From Bacteroidota bacterium (GTDB lineage: Bacteria; Bacteroidota; Bacteroidia; Flavobacteriales; Flavobacteriaceae): DNA of 64,000 nucleotides. Both the position numbers and the translations under genes were made by a program. Under the pieces are notes generated by a model, which saw nothing but the letters and a program-made list of their open reading frames with translations, did not search any database and was not told where the DNA came from. Shown piece after piece: positions 54,101-60,902 of the stretch. Positions within the stretch are counted from its first letter, which is position 1. Each line of letters begins with the position of its first letter. The DNA is taken from contig JAIUNZ010000001.1 of the NCBI GenBank assembly GCA_020161455.1, positions 372,001 to 436,000 of the forward strand, in the 5' to 3' direction.

Positions 54101-54145
54101 GAAAAAAACGATGACTATTACTATTCTGTAAACCAATTTACTCAT
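51131..54145 (-). CDS. Glycoside hydrolase family 3 / beta-lactamase-fold fusion lipoprotein
   Basis: 1,004 residues from the ATG at 54145, which gives a lipoprotein signal (KLVYRIVIVIVFFIFVNCS). The N-terminal part (about 60-600) is a NagZ-type GH3 domain: KHFPGHGDTSTDSHYALP (acid His) and FTDALNMKAA (nucleophile Asp). The C-terminal part (about 640-1,000) is a class C beta-lactamase-like serine hydrolase with SLTKM (SxxK), YKYSDF (Y-S-D in place of YxN) and HTGFTGT. The fusion suggests hydrolysis of muropeptides: N-acetylglucosaminidase plus peptidase/esterase. The chemistry of the second half is not established. Confidence 0.9.
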   Translation of the reverse strand: MSKLVYRIVIVIVFFIFVNCSINKQVTKVPTVPKNQEIEFPEVTIDEEVYIPRIKNERRDFFPKTEGETVWVDSIYNQMTFEEKVGQLFMVAAYSNKDAAHSAEIDKLVSDYKIGGLIFFQGGPGRQARLTNRYQAKAKVPLFIGIDAEWGLSMRLDSTYRYPWNMTLGAIQDLKLIEKVGENMGKESKRLGIHFNFSPVLDINTNPKNPIIGFRSFGENKKNVSEKAIALMKGIQGNGVFTTGKHFPGHGDTSTDSHYALPLVTASKEHIEKIELYPYKRMFDEGMVSVMVAHLSVPSLESDANVPTSLSKNVVTDLLKKELGFDGLIFTDALNMKAASNFKKPGDIDLEAFLAGNDVLLFSENVPVAVEKLRTAYQDGVITEERLAESVKKILKYKYKIGLNAYEPVELINLYNELNMPAKNALTYQLYENAVTVIKNDDELLPIKKLDQKIAYIKLGDDDNTTFVSTLKKYTEITEIKETNLDSIKKQLKDFGTVIIGFHKSDKAWKNHDFNLQEIQLIEGISKQNKVILDVFAKPYSMLQIPNFDNITAVVASYQNNPIAQEVSAEIIFGALGAKGKLPVSITNQFRAGSGIKTESINRLGFTLPENVGMNATKFAQIDKIANKAIDAKMTPGIQVLVARKGKVIYQKSFGYQTYAKQVKVKNTDLYDVASLTKMVATLPNVMQVYDKHKVSLETTLGEMLREFKNSNKENITFKELLSHYAQLQAWIPFYKETLDANGKPSEKYYRKTYSKEFSKQVCENLFIRNDYEDTIMKKIINSPLLDKKEYKYSDFTFIILKKYLEKVTGKSLDELTYTNFYKSMGMNNTMFNPLRKFDASLIAPTEIDTYYRYTTLQGYVHDMEAAMEGGIGGHAGIFSNSLDLAKMMQMYLQKGTYGDKEYFSERTFNDFNTCYFCESGNRRGLGFDKPQLGTSGPTCGCVAMSSFGHTGFTGTMAWADPETDIIYIFLSNRTFPDSNASNRLSKENIREDIQKIIQEAIVE

Positions 54146-54159
54146 TAAAAAATAGGATT

Positions 54160-54642
54160 TTAAAAGAAACGACTGTGCCAACTTTCTTCTGCAGGAACTT
54201 CCCAGTTATTGTTAAATTCTTCGATTGTATTTACTAAATTATTAAAAACAATGGTATTTGCAGTAACAGCTTTTTCTTTTGCCATTCGTTTAAAGTCAAT
54301 CAATGATTTATGAGCAATGTGTTCTCCATTTTTAAAGGTAACATTCATTTTATCTAATAAATCTACTTTGTATTTTTGCTCTAAATTTTGAATAAAAGCA
54401 ACAGAAGAATCGATAGAACAACCTGTAGCTTGTTGCACCTCTTGATTGACAGAAAGGATGATAAAACGATTGTATTTTAGTATAAAGGAAGCCTCCAAAC
54501 CAGTTCCGTGAGCCGACCAATTTTCTACAAACGTTTTTAAATCATTTTCAATTTCTGTGATTTCTTCGTCAGAGAATTTTCGGTTGGATTGGTATATCCA
54601 TATTTTTGAATATTCGGGTAATGTATCGAAAGGAACAAACAT
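54160..54642 (-). CDS. Conserved Flavobacteriaceae protein of unknown function
   Basis: 160 residues starting MFVPFDTLPEYSKIWIYQSNRKFSDEEI and containing GCSIDSSVAFIQNLEQKY and ending ESWHSRFF. I recognise it as a conserved family often called ABC transporter ATPase in annotation, but it has no Walker motifs and cannot be an ATPase. It is soluble, probably cytoplasmic. Co-transcription with the downstream GH3 fusion (14-base gap) is likely. Confidence 0.75.
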   Translation of the reverse strand: MFVPFDTLPEYSKIWIYQSNRKFSDEEITEIENDLKTFVENWSAHGTGLEASFILKYNRFIILSVNQEVQQATGCSIDSSVAFIQNLEQKYKVDLLDKMNVTFKNGEHIAHKSLIDFKRMAKEKAVTANTIVFNNLVNTIEEFNNNWEVPAEESWHSRFF

Positions 54643-54653
54643 CTTTTTTAGTA

Positions 54654-54695
54654 TTTTAGGTTGTTGGTAGTAGGTGTTAGGTCTTGGATTTTAGG
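54654..54695. repeat. Six-heptamer array before the unknown conserved protein
   Basis: TTTTAGG (twice), TTGTTGG, TAGTAGG, TGTTAGG and TCTTGGA in strict 7-base phase, 11 bases before the start (minus strand). Read in the gene direction the words are CCTAAAA, CCAACAA and similar, with a single G in 42 bases. Confidence 0.85.
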
Positions 54696-54760
54696 TTTGT
54701 AAATTTCTTTAAAAGATTTTTTTTAACCATTTATCCTACGCCTTAAAGCCAAATACCTAT

Positions 54761-55552
54761 TTATAAATCTTGCGCATTTGCAATTAATTCGGCAATATCC
54801 ATCACTTTGACAGTTGCTTCTTTTTCTTTATTTTTCACTCCGTCGGTCATCATTGTGTTGCAAAAAGGACAACCTGCTGCTATGATGTCTGGTTTGGTTT
54901 CTAAAGCGTCTTCTGTTCTTTCTACGTTTACTTCTTTGTTTCCTGGTTCTGCATCTTTAAACATTTGAGCTCCACCAGCACCACAGCACAAACCATTAGA
55001 ACGAGAGCGTTTCATTTCTACCAATTCGGCATCTAATTTTTGAATTAAATCTCTTGGAGCTTCATAAATATTATTGGCTCTGCCAAGATAACATGGGTCG
55101 TGGAACGTAATTCGTTTTCCTTTAAACTGTCCGCCTTCGATGGTTAATCTTCCTGTATCTAGTAATGATTTTAAAAACTCGGTGTGATGAACTACTTCGT
55201 ATTTTCCACCTAATTCTGGATATTCATTTTTTAACGTATTAAAACAATGCGGACAAGCCGTTACTATTTTTTTAGCTTCATAAGCATTCAAGACTTCGAT
55301 GTTCATCATGGCTTGCATTTGAAACAAAAATTCGTTTCCAGCTCTTTTTGCAGGATCACCAGTACAGCTTTCTTCTGTTCCAAGCACTGCAAATTCTACT
55401 TTGGCACGATTTAATATTTTAACAAATGCTTTGGTAATTTTTTTGGCTCTGTCATCAAAACTACCAGCACAACCTACCCAAAATAAAACTTCGGGTTGCT
55501 TTCCTTGTGCTAGCATTTCTGCCATTGTTGGTACGTTAATTATTTCTGACAT
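54761..55552 (-). CDS. (Fe-S)-binding CCG-domain protein, HdrB/GlpC-like
   Basis: 263 residues with two cysteine-rich CCG domains: GCAGSFDD, VTACPHCFNTL, HDPCYLGRANNIYEAPRDLI, LCCGAGGAQMF and AAGCPFCNTMM. This domain binds the non-cubane or [4Fe-4S] clusters of heterodisulfide reductase HdrB and related subunits (LutA, GlpC, LldE). It is probably the soluble partner of the membrane Fe-S protein two genes upstream. The electron donor or substrate is not encoded here. Confidence 0.88.
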   Translation of the reverse strand: MSEIINVPTMAEMLAQGKQPEVLFWVGCAGSFDDRAKKITKAFVKILNRAKVEFAVLGTEESCTGDPAKRAGNEFLFQMQAMMNIEVLNAYEAKKIVTACPHCFNTLKNEYPELGGKYEVVHHTEFLKSLLDTGRLTIEGGQFKGKRITFHDPCYLGRANNIYEAPRDLIQKLDAELVEMKRSRSNGLCCGAGGAQMFKDAEPGNKEVNVERTEDALETKPDIIAAGCPFCNTMMTDGVKNKEKEATVKVMDIAELIANAQDL

Positions 55553-55553
55553 A

Positions 55554-55588
55554 TTTAGATATTAGATTTTAGATATTAGATTTTAGAT
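55554..55588. repeat. Five-heptamer array, best example of the family
   Basis: TTTAGAT and ATTAGAT alternate: three copies of the first and two of the second, with no deviation, so a 14-bp unit is repeated exactly twice plus a half. It ends 1 base from the ATG of the Fe-S gene (minus strand). In gene direction it reads ATCTAAA and ATCTAAT, with no G at all. Confidence 0.92.
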
Positions 55589-55618
55589 TTCATCTAAGAG
55601 CTAATTTATTTGTTATTT

Positions 55619-56065
55619 CTACTCGTGGTGCTCGTCGTCGAATACTTGAATGGTTACTTCTTTTTCCACTAAATCGGTAAATTTACCTCTGTAGCGTGTT
55701 GCTTTTACTAAGTGATTGTCTATCCAATGATAGTTTCCACCACGTGGTTTTCCCATCAACATTCCATGGTATTTGAAACCGTGTTGTTTTAACCAACGTT
55801 CTGTATATTCTCTGTGAGTTTCTGTTCTTGACGTGAAAAAGAAAATTATATGACCTTCATCATACCACTTATTTAATGTTATTAAAGCATCTGGATAAAC
55901 CTCGGCTGTTAACATTCTTTCTGGTTCTTCGTTGGGAATATCATCACAGATGGTTCCGTCAATGTCAATCAAATAATTCTTAATTCCTTCTGGTAAAATT
56001 GGACTTAATAGTTTACCGTTTTCACTAATTGTTTGCAAGTTCTTGTCAATGTCTTCCGTGTTCAT
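55619..56065 (-). CDS. HAD-like phosphatase, small form
   Basis: 148 residues. HAD motif I is DIDGTICDD, motif II is FFTSRTETHREYTERW (Thr/Ser of motif II), and motif III lysine is likely KPRGGNYHW; motif IV is VFDDEHHE at the C-terminus. A phosphatase or nucleotidase of unknown substrate, probably cytoplasmic. In databases similar proteins carry the unreliable name phosphoheptose isomerase. It lies between the two Fe-S genes, so it may be functionally linked or merely co-transcribed. Confidence 0.8.
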   Translation of the reverse strand: MNTEDIDKNLQTISENGKLLSPILPEGIKNYLIDIDGTICDDIPNEEPERMLTAEVYPDALITLNKWYDEGHIIFFFTSRTETHREYTERWLKQHGFKYHGMLMGKPRGGNYHWIDNHLVKATRYRGKFTDLVEKEVTIQVFDDEHHE

Positions 56066-56148
56066 TTTTTTACTTTTTATAGTTTCTCCTATTCATTCAA
56101 CAAATCCTCAAGTCTCACATTTATGAGAATTTATTATTTTTTATTTAT

Positions 56149-57456
56149 TTAATTTTCGTCTTTCCAGTTTAATCTATCCATTTGGTTGTATTGCCATGGT
56201 GCTCCATTGTTTTCAATATTGGTCATCATTGCGTTTAATGATTGTGGCGCAGCACTTTGCTCCATCACTAAATAACGACGCATATCCATAATAATTGATA
56301 ATGGGCTAATATTTACTGGACATTCTTCTACACAAGCATTACATGATGTACATGCCCAAAGTTCTTCTGTTGTGATATAATCATTCAACAATGATTTATT
56401 ATCAGGAATGAAAACACCTTTATTAGCATCGATATTTTTTCCAACTTCTTCCAATCGGTCACGTGTATCCATCATGATTTTTCGTGGCGACAGTTTTTTT
56501 CCAGTTATATTGGCTGGACAAACGGATGTACATCTTCCACATTCGGTACAGGTATAAGCATTTAGTAATTGTACCCAGTTTAAATCTTGTACGTCTGAAG
56601 CACCAAATTTACTTGGAACGGCATTTTCATCAACAGGTTGTGCTGCAAATGGATCGGCATTTGGATCCATCATTAGTTTTACTTCTTTGGTTACACTTTC
56701 TAAATTGTCGAATTGTCCTTTTGGATTTAAATCGGCAAAATAGGTGTTTGGAAATGCTAAAAGAATATGTAAATGTTTAGAGAAATACAAATAGTTTAGG
56801 AATACCAAAATACCACAAATATGAATCCACCAAGCAGTTCTTTCGATTAGATGTAGTTGTGAAACATCAAAGCCACCAAACCAATAAGCAATATGTGAAG
56901 AAATAATATTTCCTGAATTCATTTCTTGAAAATGAACATCAGTAGCATTCATGATTAAGAATAGTGACATTAACACCATTTCAAAATACAAGATGTAATT
57001 GGCATCGTTCTTTGGCCAAGTTTTCATTTCAGAATTCATGAAACGCTTAAGTTTGACAACGTTTCTTCTTATCCAAAAAACAATTACGGCTACTAAAACT
57101 AATACTGCTAAAATTTCAAACGAACCAATTAAGAAACCATAGAAACTTCCCATGAAGGAGAAAACTCTATGTGTTCCAAATAATCCGTCGATAATGATTT
57201 CTAATACTTCGATATTGATAATAACAAAACCAACGTAAACAATGATGTGTAAAAAACCAGCTATTGGTCTTTTGATCATTTTAGATTGACCAAGAGCAAT
57301 CATTGCCATGTTTTTCCAACGTTCGGAGGAATTATCTGAACGGTTAACACCGCGACCTAAATTGATGTTACGAACTAATTTCTTAACATTGATTGTAAAA
57401 TAGCCAATTCCAGCAATAAGAATTAATGCAAAAAGTAAGTTGTCAATATATTCCAT
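56149..57456 (-). CDS. Membrane (Fe-S)-binding protein, HdrC/E-like
   Basis: 435 residues. Five N-terminal TM helices in the cytochrome-b-like (NarI/HdrE) half (about 5-235) are followed by two [4Fe-4S] ferredoxin motifs: CTECGRCTSVCPANITGKKLSP and CTSCNACVEECPVNISPL. Several His residues in the TM part (FLHIIVYVGF, HIAYWFGG, HLHIL) may bind haem b. With the CCG protein it would form a split HdrDE-type membrane complex that moves electrons between quinone and an unknown soluble partner. Confidence 0.88.
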   Translation of the reverse strand: MEYIDNLLFALILIAGIGYFTINVKKLVRNINLGRGVNRSDNSSERWKNMAMIALGQSKMIKRPIAGFLHIIVYVGFVIINIEVLEIIIDGLFGTHRVFSFMGSFYGFLIGSFEILAVLVLVAVIVFWIRRNVVKLKRFMNSEMKTWPKNDANYILYFEMVLMSLFLIMNATDVHFQEMNSGNIISSHIAYWFGGFDVSQLHLIERTAWWIHICGILVFLNYLYFSKHLHILLAFPNTYFADLNPKGQFDNLESVTKEVKLMMDPNADPFAAQPVDENAVPSKFGASDVQDLNWVQLLNAYTCTECGRCTSVCPANITGKKLSPRKIMMDTRDRLEEVGKNIDANKGVFIPDNKSLLNDYITTEELWACTSCNACVEECPVNISPLSIIMDMRRYLVMEQSAAPQSLNAMMTNIENNGAPWQYNQMDRLNWKDEN

Positions 57457-57468
57457 AATGCTTTGGTT

Positions 57469-58422
57469 TTACTTTGAGATAGAATCGTTTGAAGGTGCTT
57501 GATAAGGTTTGTTCTTTTTACCAAACAATGAAACATTAATATATCGTGTTGGATTTAATCGTAAATCTTGAAGCAGCAATTCTAATTCCTTAGAAGCTTT
57601 GGTAAAGTTGTTGTACATGGCATCGTCTTTTGCCAGTTTTCCTAAAGTTCCTTTTCCTGATTGAATATCAGCCATTAATTTATCAACCGATGCTAAGGTG
57701 TTTTCTAGTTTTTTGACCGTTTCACCAATGTTTGCTTTGGCTAACGAATCGGACATTTTTGAGAAATTGTTCGAAGCATTTTCTACATTAGTCATTGTAG
57801 CACTGATTTTTGTTTTGTTGTCAGCCAACATTTCATTAGCATTTTGGGAAACTTCTTTGAATTGGGCTAATGTTGCATTTAAATTTTCTAGACTATTTTT
57901 AAGGTTTTCTTTTGTTTTTGCATCCAATACTTGATTGATGTTTATCAACATCGTATTGGCATTTTCAAGAACACTGTTTAACTTGTCTTTGATAGGTTTT
58001 ATTTCTTTAGAAACTTCTTCTGTCAATCCTAATTTACTAGAAGAAACCAAGTATTCACCAGATTTGGCGATGTCTTTTGTTTCTTTATTTGGAAGAATCG
58101 CTACTTGTTTTCCGCCGATTGGTCCTGGAGAATACAATTCTGCAATAGAGTTTTTAGTAATTTTATAATCGCCATTAATTTGAAGTTCGACTACCGAGCT
58201 CCAATCTTCATTGAGTTTGATGCTGCTTACTTTTCCAACGGTCAACCCGTTAATAGTTACTGGAGCTGATCTTACCAATCCATCTACATTGTCATATTTG
58301 ACATAAAAAGTAGTGTAATTGGAAAGTAAATCTTTTCCTTTTAGAAAACTGTAACCCCAAATAAATAATAAAATGGAAGCTATTACTAATATTGCCGTTT
58401 TAATTTCTCTAGTGATTTTCAA
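57469..58422 (-). CDS. MCE/MlaD family protein
   Basis: 317 residues. A TM helix near the start (AILVIASILLFIWGYSFL), an MCE domain (about 36-115; YDNVDGLVRSAPVTINGLTVGKVSSIKLN) and a long coiled-coil-rich C-terminal part (NANTMLININQVL, ENLNATLAQFKEVS). MlaD proteins carry phospholipids between the inner and outer membrane with an ABC transporter (MlaEF); no such genes are nearby. It starts 13 bases upstream of the Fe-S gene region on the same strand. Confidence 0.92.
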   Translation of the reverse strand: MKITREIKTAILVIASILLFIWGYSFLKGKDLLSNYTTFYVKYDNVDGLVRSAPVTINGLTVGKVSSIKLNEDWSSVVELQINGDYKITKNSIAELYSPGPIGGKQVAILPNKETKDIAKSGEYLVSSSKLGLTEEVSKEIKPIKDKLNSVLENANTMLININQVLDAKTKENLKNSLENLNATLAQFKEVSQNANEMLADNKTKISATMTNVENASNNFSKMSDSLAKANIGETVKKLENTLASVDKLMADIQSGKGTLGKLAKDDAMYNNFTKASKELELLLQDLRLNPTRYINVSLFGKKNKPYQAPSNDSISK

Positions 58423-58440
58423 GGCGCTTTATTTTTTTGA

Positions 58441-58448
58441 CAAAGTTA
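58441..58448 (-). promoter_or_regulatory. -7 box of the MlaD gene
   Basis: TAACTTTG on the minus strand, exact match, 18 bases before the ATG, in the gap after the amidase stop. Confidence 0.5.
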
Positions 58449-58473
58449 AACTATTTTATAAAAAACTTGGCTA

Positions 58474-59667
58474 TTATTGTTTTAATGCTTCGCCAATATC
58501 AATTCTAACGCCATCTCTTAGCGCAATAACAAAAGCTGATTCAAATCCAGTTGCTTTGGCTTGCTGCAATAAAACTTTAGCATCGGCATAACTGGTTGTT
58601 TCTCCATACATGTATTTGTAAAACTTATTTGTTTCAATCATTGAGATAGGACTCAGTCCTTTAAAATTACTTGGTATTAGTTCTAACTTTGTGCTACTAG
58701 CCGAGATTTGAACTTTAAAAACAACTCCTTTAGTTGCTGGTTTTGGTGTTTCTTTTGGCTTTTCATCTGTTTTTGGAGTAGTCGTTGGTGTCGTACTTGT
58801 TGATGCAGGTTTTGAATCGATAACAACTGGCACTACTTTGTCTGATGGTTTTTCGTCTGATTCGTTTCCAGAAGTTCCGTAATATTCTTTTTTATAACGA
58901 ATAATGGCTTTTGCAATTGATTCTGCTATTTCGTCTTGTCCGTCTTCAGAATCTAATCTTGAACCTTCCGCTGGGTTAGAAATAAAACCCATTTCGATTA
59001 AAACTCTTGGCATGTAGGCTTTGTGCAATACCATAAATGGTGCTTGTTTTACACCACGACTTTTTTTGCCAACATTAATAAACTCTTTCTGAATACTTCC
59101 TGCTAATTCAATACTATTATTAAGGTATTCTTCGTTTTCAACTATCAGGCCTAACATTGATTCAGGCGATTTTGGATCAAAGCCTTTGTATTTTTGTTGG
59201 TAATCTTTCTCTAAAGTAATAACCTGGTTTTCTTTTTTGGCCGCTTCAAGATTGGATGCGTTTTTAGATAAACCCATTACATAGGTTTCACATCCTGATG
59301 CTTCTCTATTTTTATTGGCATTACAATGAATGGACACAAAAATATTGGCATCAGCACGGTTGGCAATGTTTGCACGTTCAATTAAATCGACAAAAACATC
59401 AGTTTTACGGGTATAAATCACGTCTATATCCGAATTTTTTTCTAATAGTTTCCCAACTTTTAAGACCACCGCTAAAGCTATCTTTTTTTCAATTCTTCCA
59501 TCGTAAACAGCACCAAAATCATGATCGCCATGACCAGCATCAAGTGTAACTTTAAATTTTTGATTGCTTTGCGAAAACATAAAATTGGTAACCAATAAAA
59601 AGATTGTTGCTACTATTCCTATATTTAGTTTCTGTTCCTTTATCATTATTCTGTTCTTTATTTTCAT
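58474..59667 (-). CDS. N-acetylmuramoyl-L-alanine amidase, amidase_3 type, tandem copy 2
   Basis: 397 residues (or 390 from the ATG at 59646). Signal sequence near the start, then an amidase_3 domain: LDAGHGDHDFGAVY (zinc His), KIALAVVLKVGKLLE, VSIHCNAN and VLIEMGFISNPAEG (zinc/catalytic Glu). A Pro/Thr/Lys-rich linker (about 275-310) leads to a C-terminal SPOR-like segment (VFKVQISASS...KYMYGETTSYADAK...ATGFESAFV). It cleaves the amide between MurNAc and L-Ala, as in cell separation. Its ATG touches the stop codon of the first copy. Confidence 0.92.
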   Translation of the reverse strand: MKIKNRIMIKEQKLNIGIVATIFLLVTNFMFSQSNQKFKVTLDAGHGDHDFGAVYDGRIEKKIALAVVLKVGKLLEKNSDIDVIYTRKTDVFVDLIERANIANRADANIFVSIHCNANKNREASGCETYVMGLSKNASNLEAAKKENQVITLEKDYQQKYKGFDPKSPESMLGLIVENEEYLNNSIELAGSIQKEFINVGKKSRGVKQAPFMVLHKAYMPRVLIEMGFISNPAEGSRLDSEDGQDEIAESIAKAIIRYKKEYYGTSGNESDEKPSDKVVPVVIDSKPASTSTTPTTTPKTDEKPKETPKPATKGVVFKVQISASSTKLELIPSNFKGLSPISMIETNKFYKYMYGETTSYADAKVLLQQAKATGFESAFVIALRDGVRIDIGEALKQ

Positions 59668-60768
59668 TTAAAACGACACTATAAATGCATCTGTAAAACC
59701 TTTATCTTTTGCTTCGTCACACAATTTCCTGGCATCATCTTCATTTGATGCTGAGCCAAAATAATACTTGTATAATTTATTTTCATAAATATAGGTTATC
59801 TTTCTCAAGCCTTTAAAATCGGATGACCTTGTATCTCTTTTTCTAGAAGTAACAAATAATTGTACTTTATATTTCCCACTACTATTTTTATCTTCTTTAT
59901 CTTTTGATGATGATTTGGAAGAATCAATTTCAATTTTGTCTTCTATAATTTCTTTTCTAGCACTCTTTTTAGTATCGTTGGCGAGTACCAATTCGTTAAA
60001 ATTTTCTCTTTTATATGAAATGATGGCATCTGCTATTTGTCGTGCCATTTTGGTTTGTCCTTCGTCAGAATTTAAAAATTCACCTTCTTCTTTGTTGGAC
60101 AGAAAACCCAATTCGATTAACACACCTGGCATATAGGCAGCATCCAGTACCCAGAGTGGTTGTTGTTTTACACCACGGGTTTTTCTATTCAAATTGGAGG
60201 TGAAATTATCTTGTATTCCAGAAGCCAAGTTGATACTGTTGTTTAAATTTTCCTCTTGAATAATCTTTAACCCAAGAAAAGTTTCTGGTTTGTGTGGATC
60301 AAAACCTTCATAAGTCTTTTTATAATTATCTTCCAAAAAGATTACTGAGTTTTCATTTTTTGCCACTTCCATGTTCATATCGGTTCGTGATAAACCCATA
60401 ACAAAGGTTTCGGTTCCTGCAGGTTCAAAGTTTTTTACCGAATTGCAATGGATAGAAACAAATAGATTCGCATTTATTTTGTTTGCCACTTTTGGACGGT
60501 TAACCAATTCTATAAAAACATCTGATTTTCTAGTATAAACTACTTCAAAATCTTTTTCATCGTTTAAAAAATCGCCTACTTTCAAAGTTGTTTTTAGCGC
60601 AATATCCTTTTCAACATAGCCATGATAGGAATTTCCAGGATCTTTTCCGCCGTGTCCGGCATCTAAAACCACTACAAATTTACCCGATTTTGACTGCGCA
60701 AACGCTGTCAAAAGGTTAAATATTAGTAGAAGTGAAATCGCTATTTTAATCTTTTTTGGAAAAAACAT
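59668..60768 (-). CDS. N-acetylmuramoyl-L-alanine amidase, amidase_3 type, tandem copy 1
   Basis: 366 residues. Signal peptide (KIAISLLLIFNLLTAFAQ), amidase_3 domain (LDAGHGGKDPGNSYH, FVSIHCNSVKNF, GVLIELGFLSNKEEG) and a C-terminal SPOR-like region (KYKVQLFVTSRKRDTR...YKYYFGSASNEDDARKLC...GFTDAFIVSF). It resembles the neighbouring copy across its length, so the two look like an old duplication. Divergent from lptD. Confidence 0.93.
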   Translation of the reverse strand: MFFPKKIKIAISLLLIFNLLTAFAQSKSGKFVVVLDAGHGGKDPGNSYHGYVEKDIALKTTLKVGDFLNDEKDFEVVYTRKSDVFIELVNRPKVANKINANLFVSIHCNSVKNFEPAGTETFVMGLSRTDMNMEVAKNENSVIFLEDNYKKTYEGFDPHKPETFLGLKIIQEENLNNSINLASGIQDNFTSNLNRKTRGVKQQPLWVLDAAYMPGVLIELGFLSNKEEGEFLNSDEGQTKMARQIADAIISYKRENFNELVLANDTKKSARKEIIEDKIEIDSSKSSSKDKEDKNSSGKYKVQLFVTSRKRDTRSSDFKGLRKITYIYENKLYKYYFGSASNEDDARKLCDEAKDKGFTDAFIVSF

Positions 60769-60824
60769 TATGTATAAAAGTTAATTTAAATTAAAACCTA
60801 AAGGTTATAAAGTTAATATTTGCT

Positions 60825-60832
60825 TATTTTTG
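60825..60832 (+). promoter_or_regulatory. -7 box of lptD
   Basis: TATTTTTG, exact TAnnTTTG, 70 bases before the TTG start. It points right. Confidence 0.4.
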
Positions 60833-60883
60833 AGCGCAAATTATTAGTAAGTTTGCTGCTTCAAAAACCGAGCCATAGATATA

Positions 60884-60891
60884 CAAAAATA
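60884..60891 (-). promoter_or_regulatory. Possible -7 box of the amidase operon
   Basis: Reads TATTTTTG on the minus strand, exact match, 115 bases before the amidase ATG. Together with the box at 60825 the two start sites would face each other, so the leaders would overlap. Chance occurrence cannot be excluded. Confidence 0.3.
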
Positions 60892-60902
60892 GTATTAAAC
60901 CC

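Noticed and set aside
54160-54642. ABC transporter ATPase, the usual database label for this family
   Set aside because: No Walker A, signature or Walker B motif is present.
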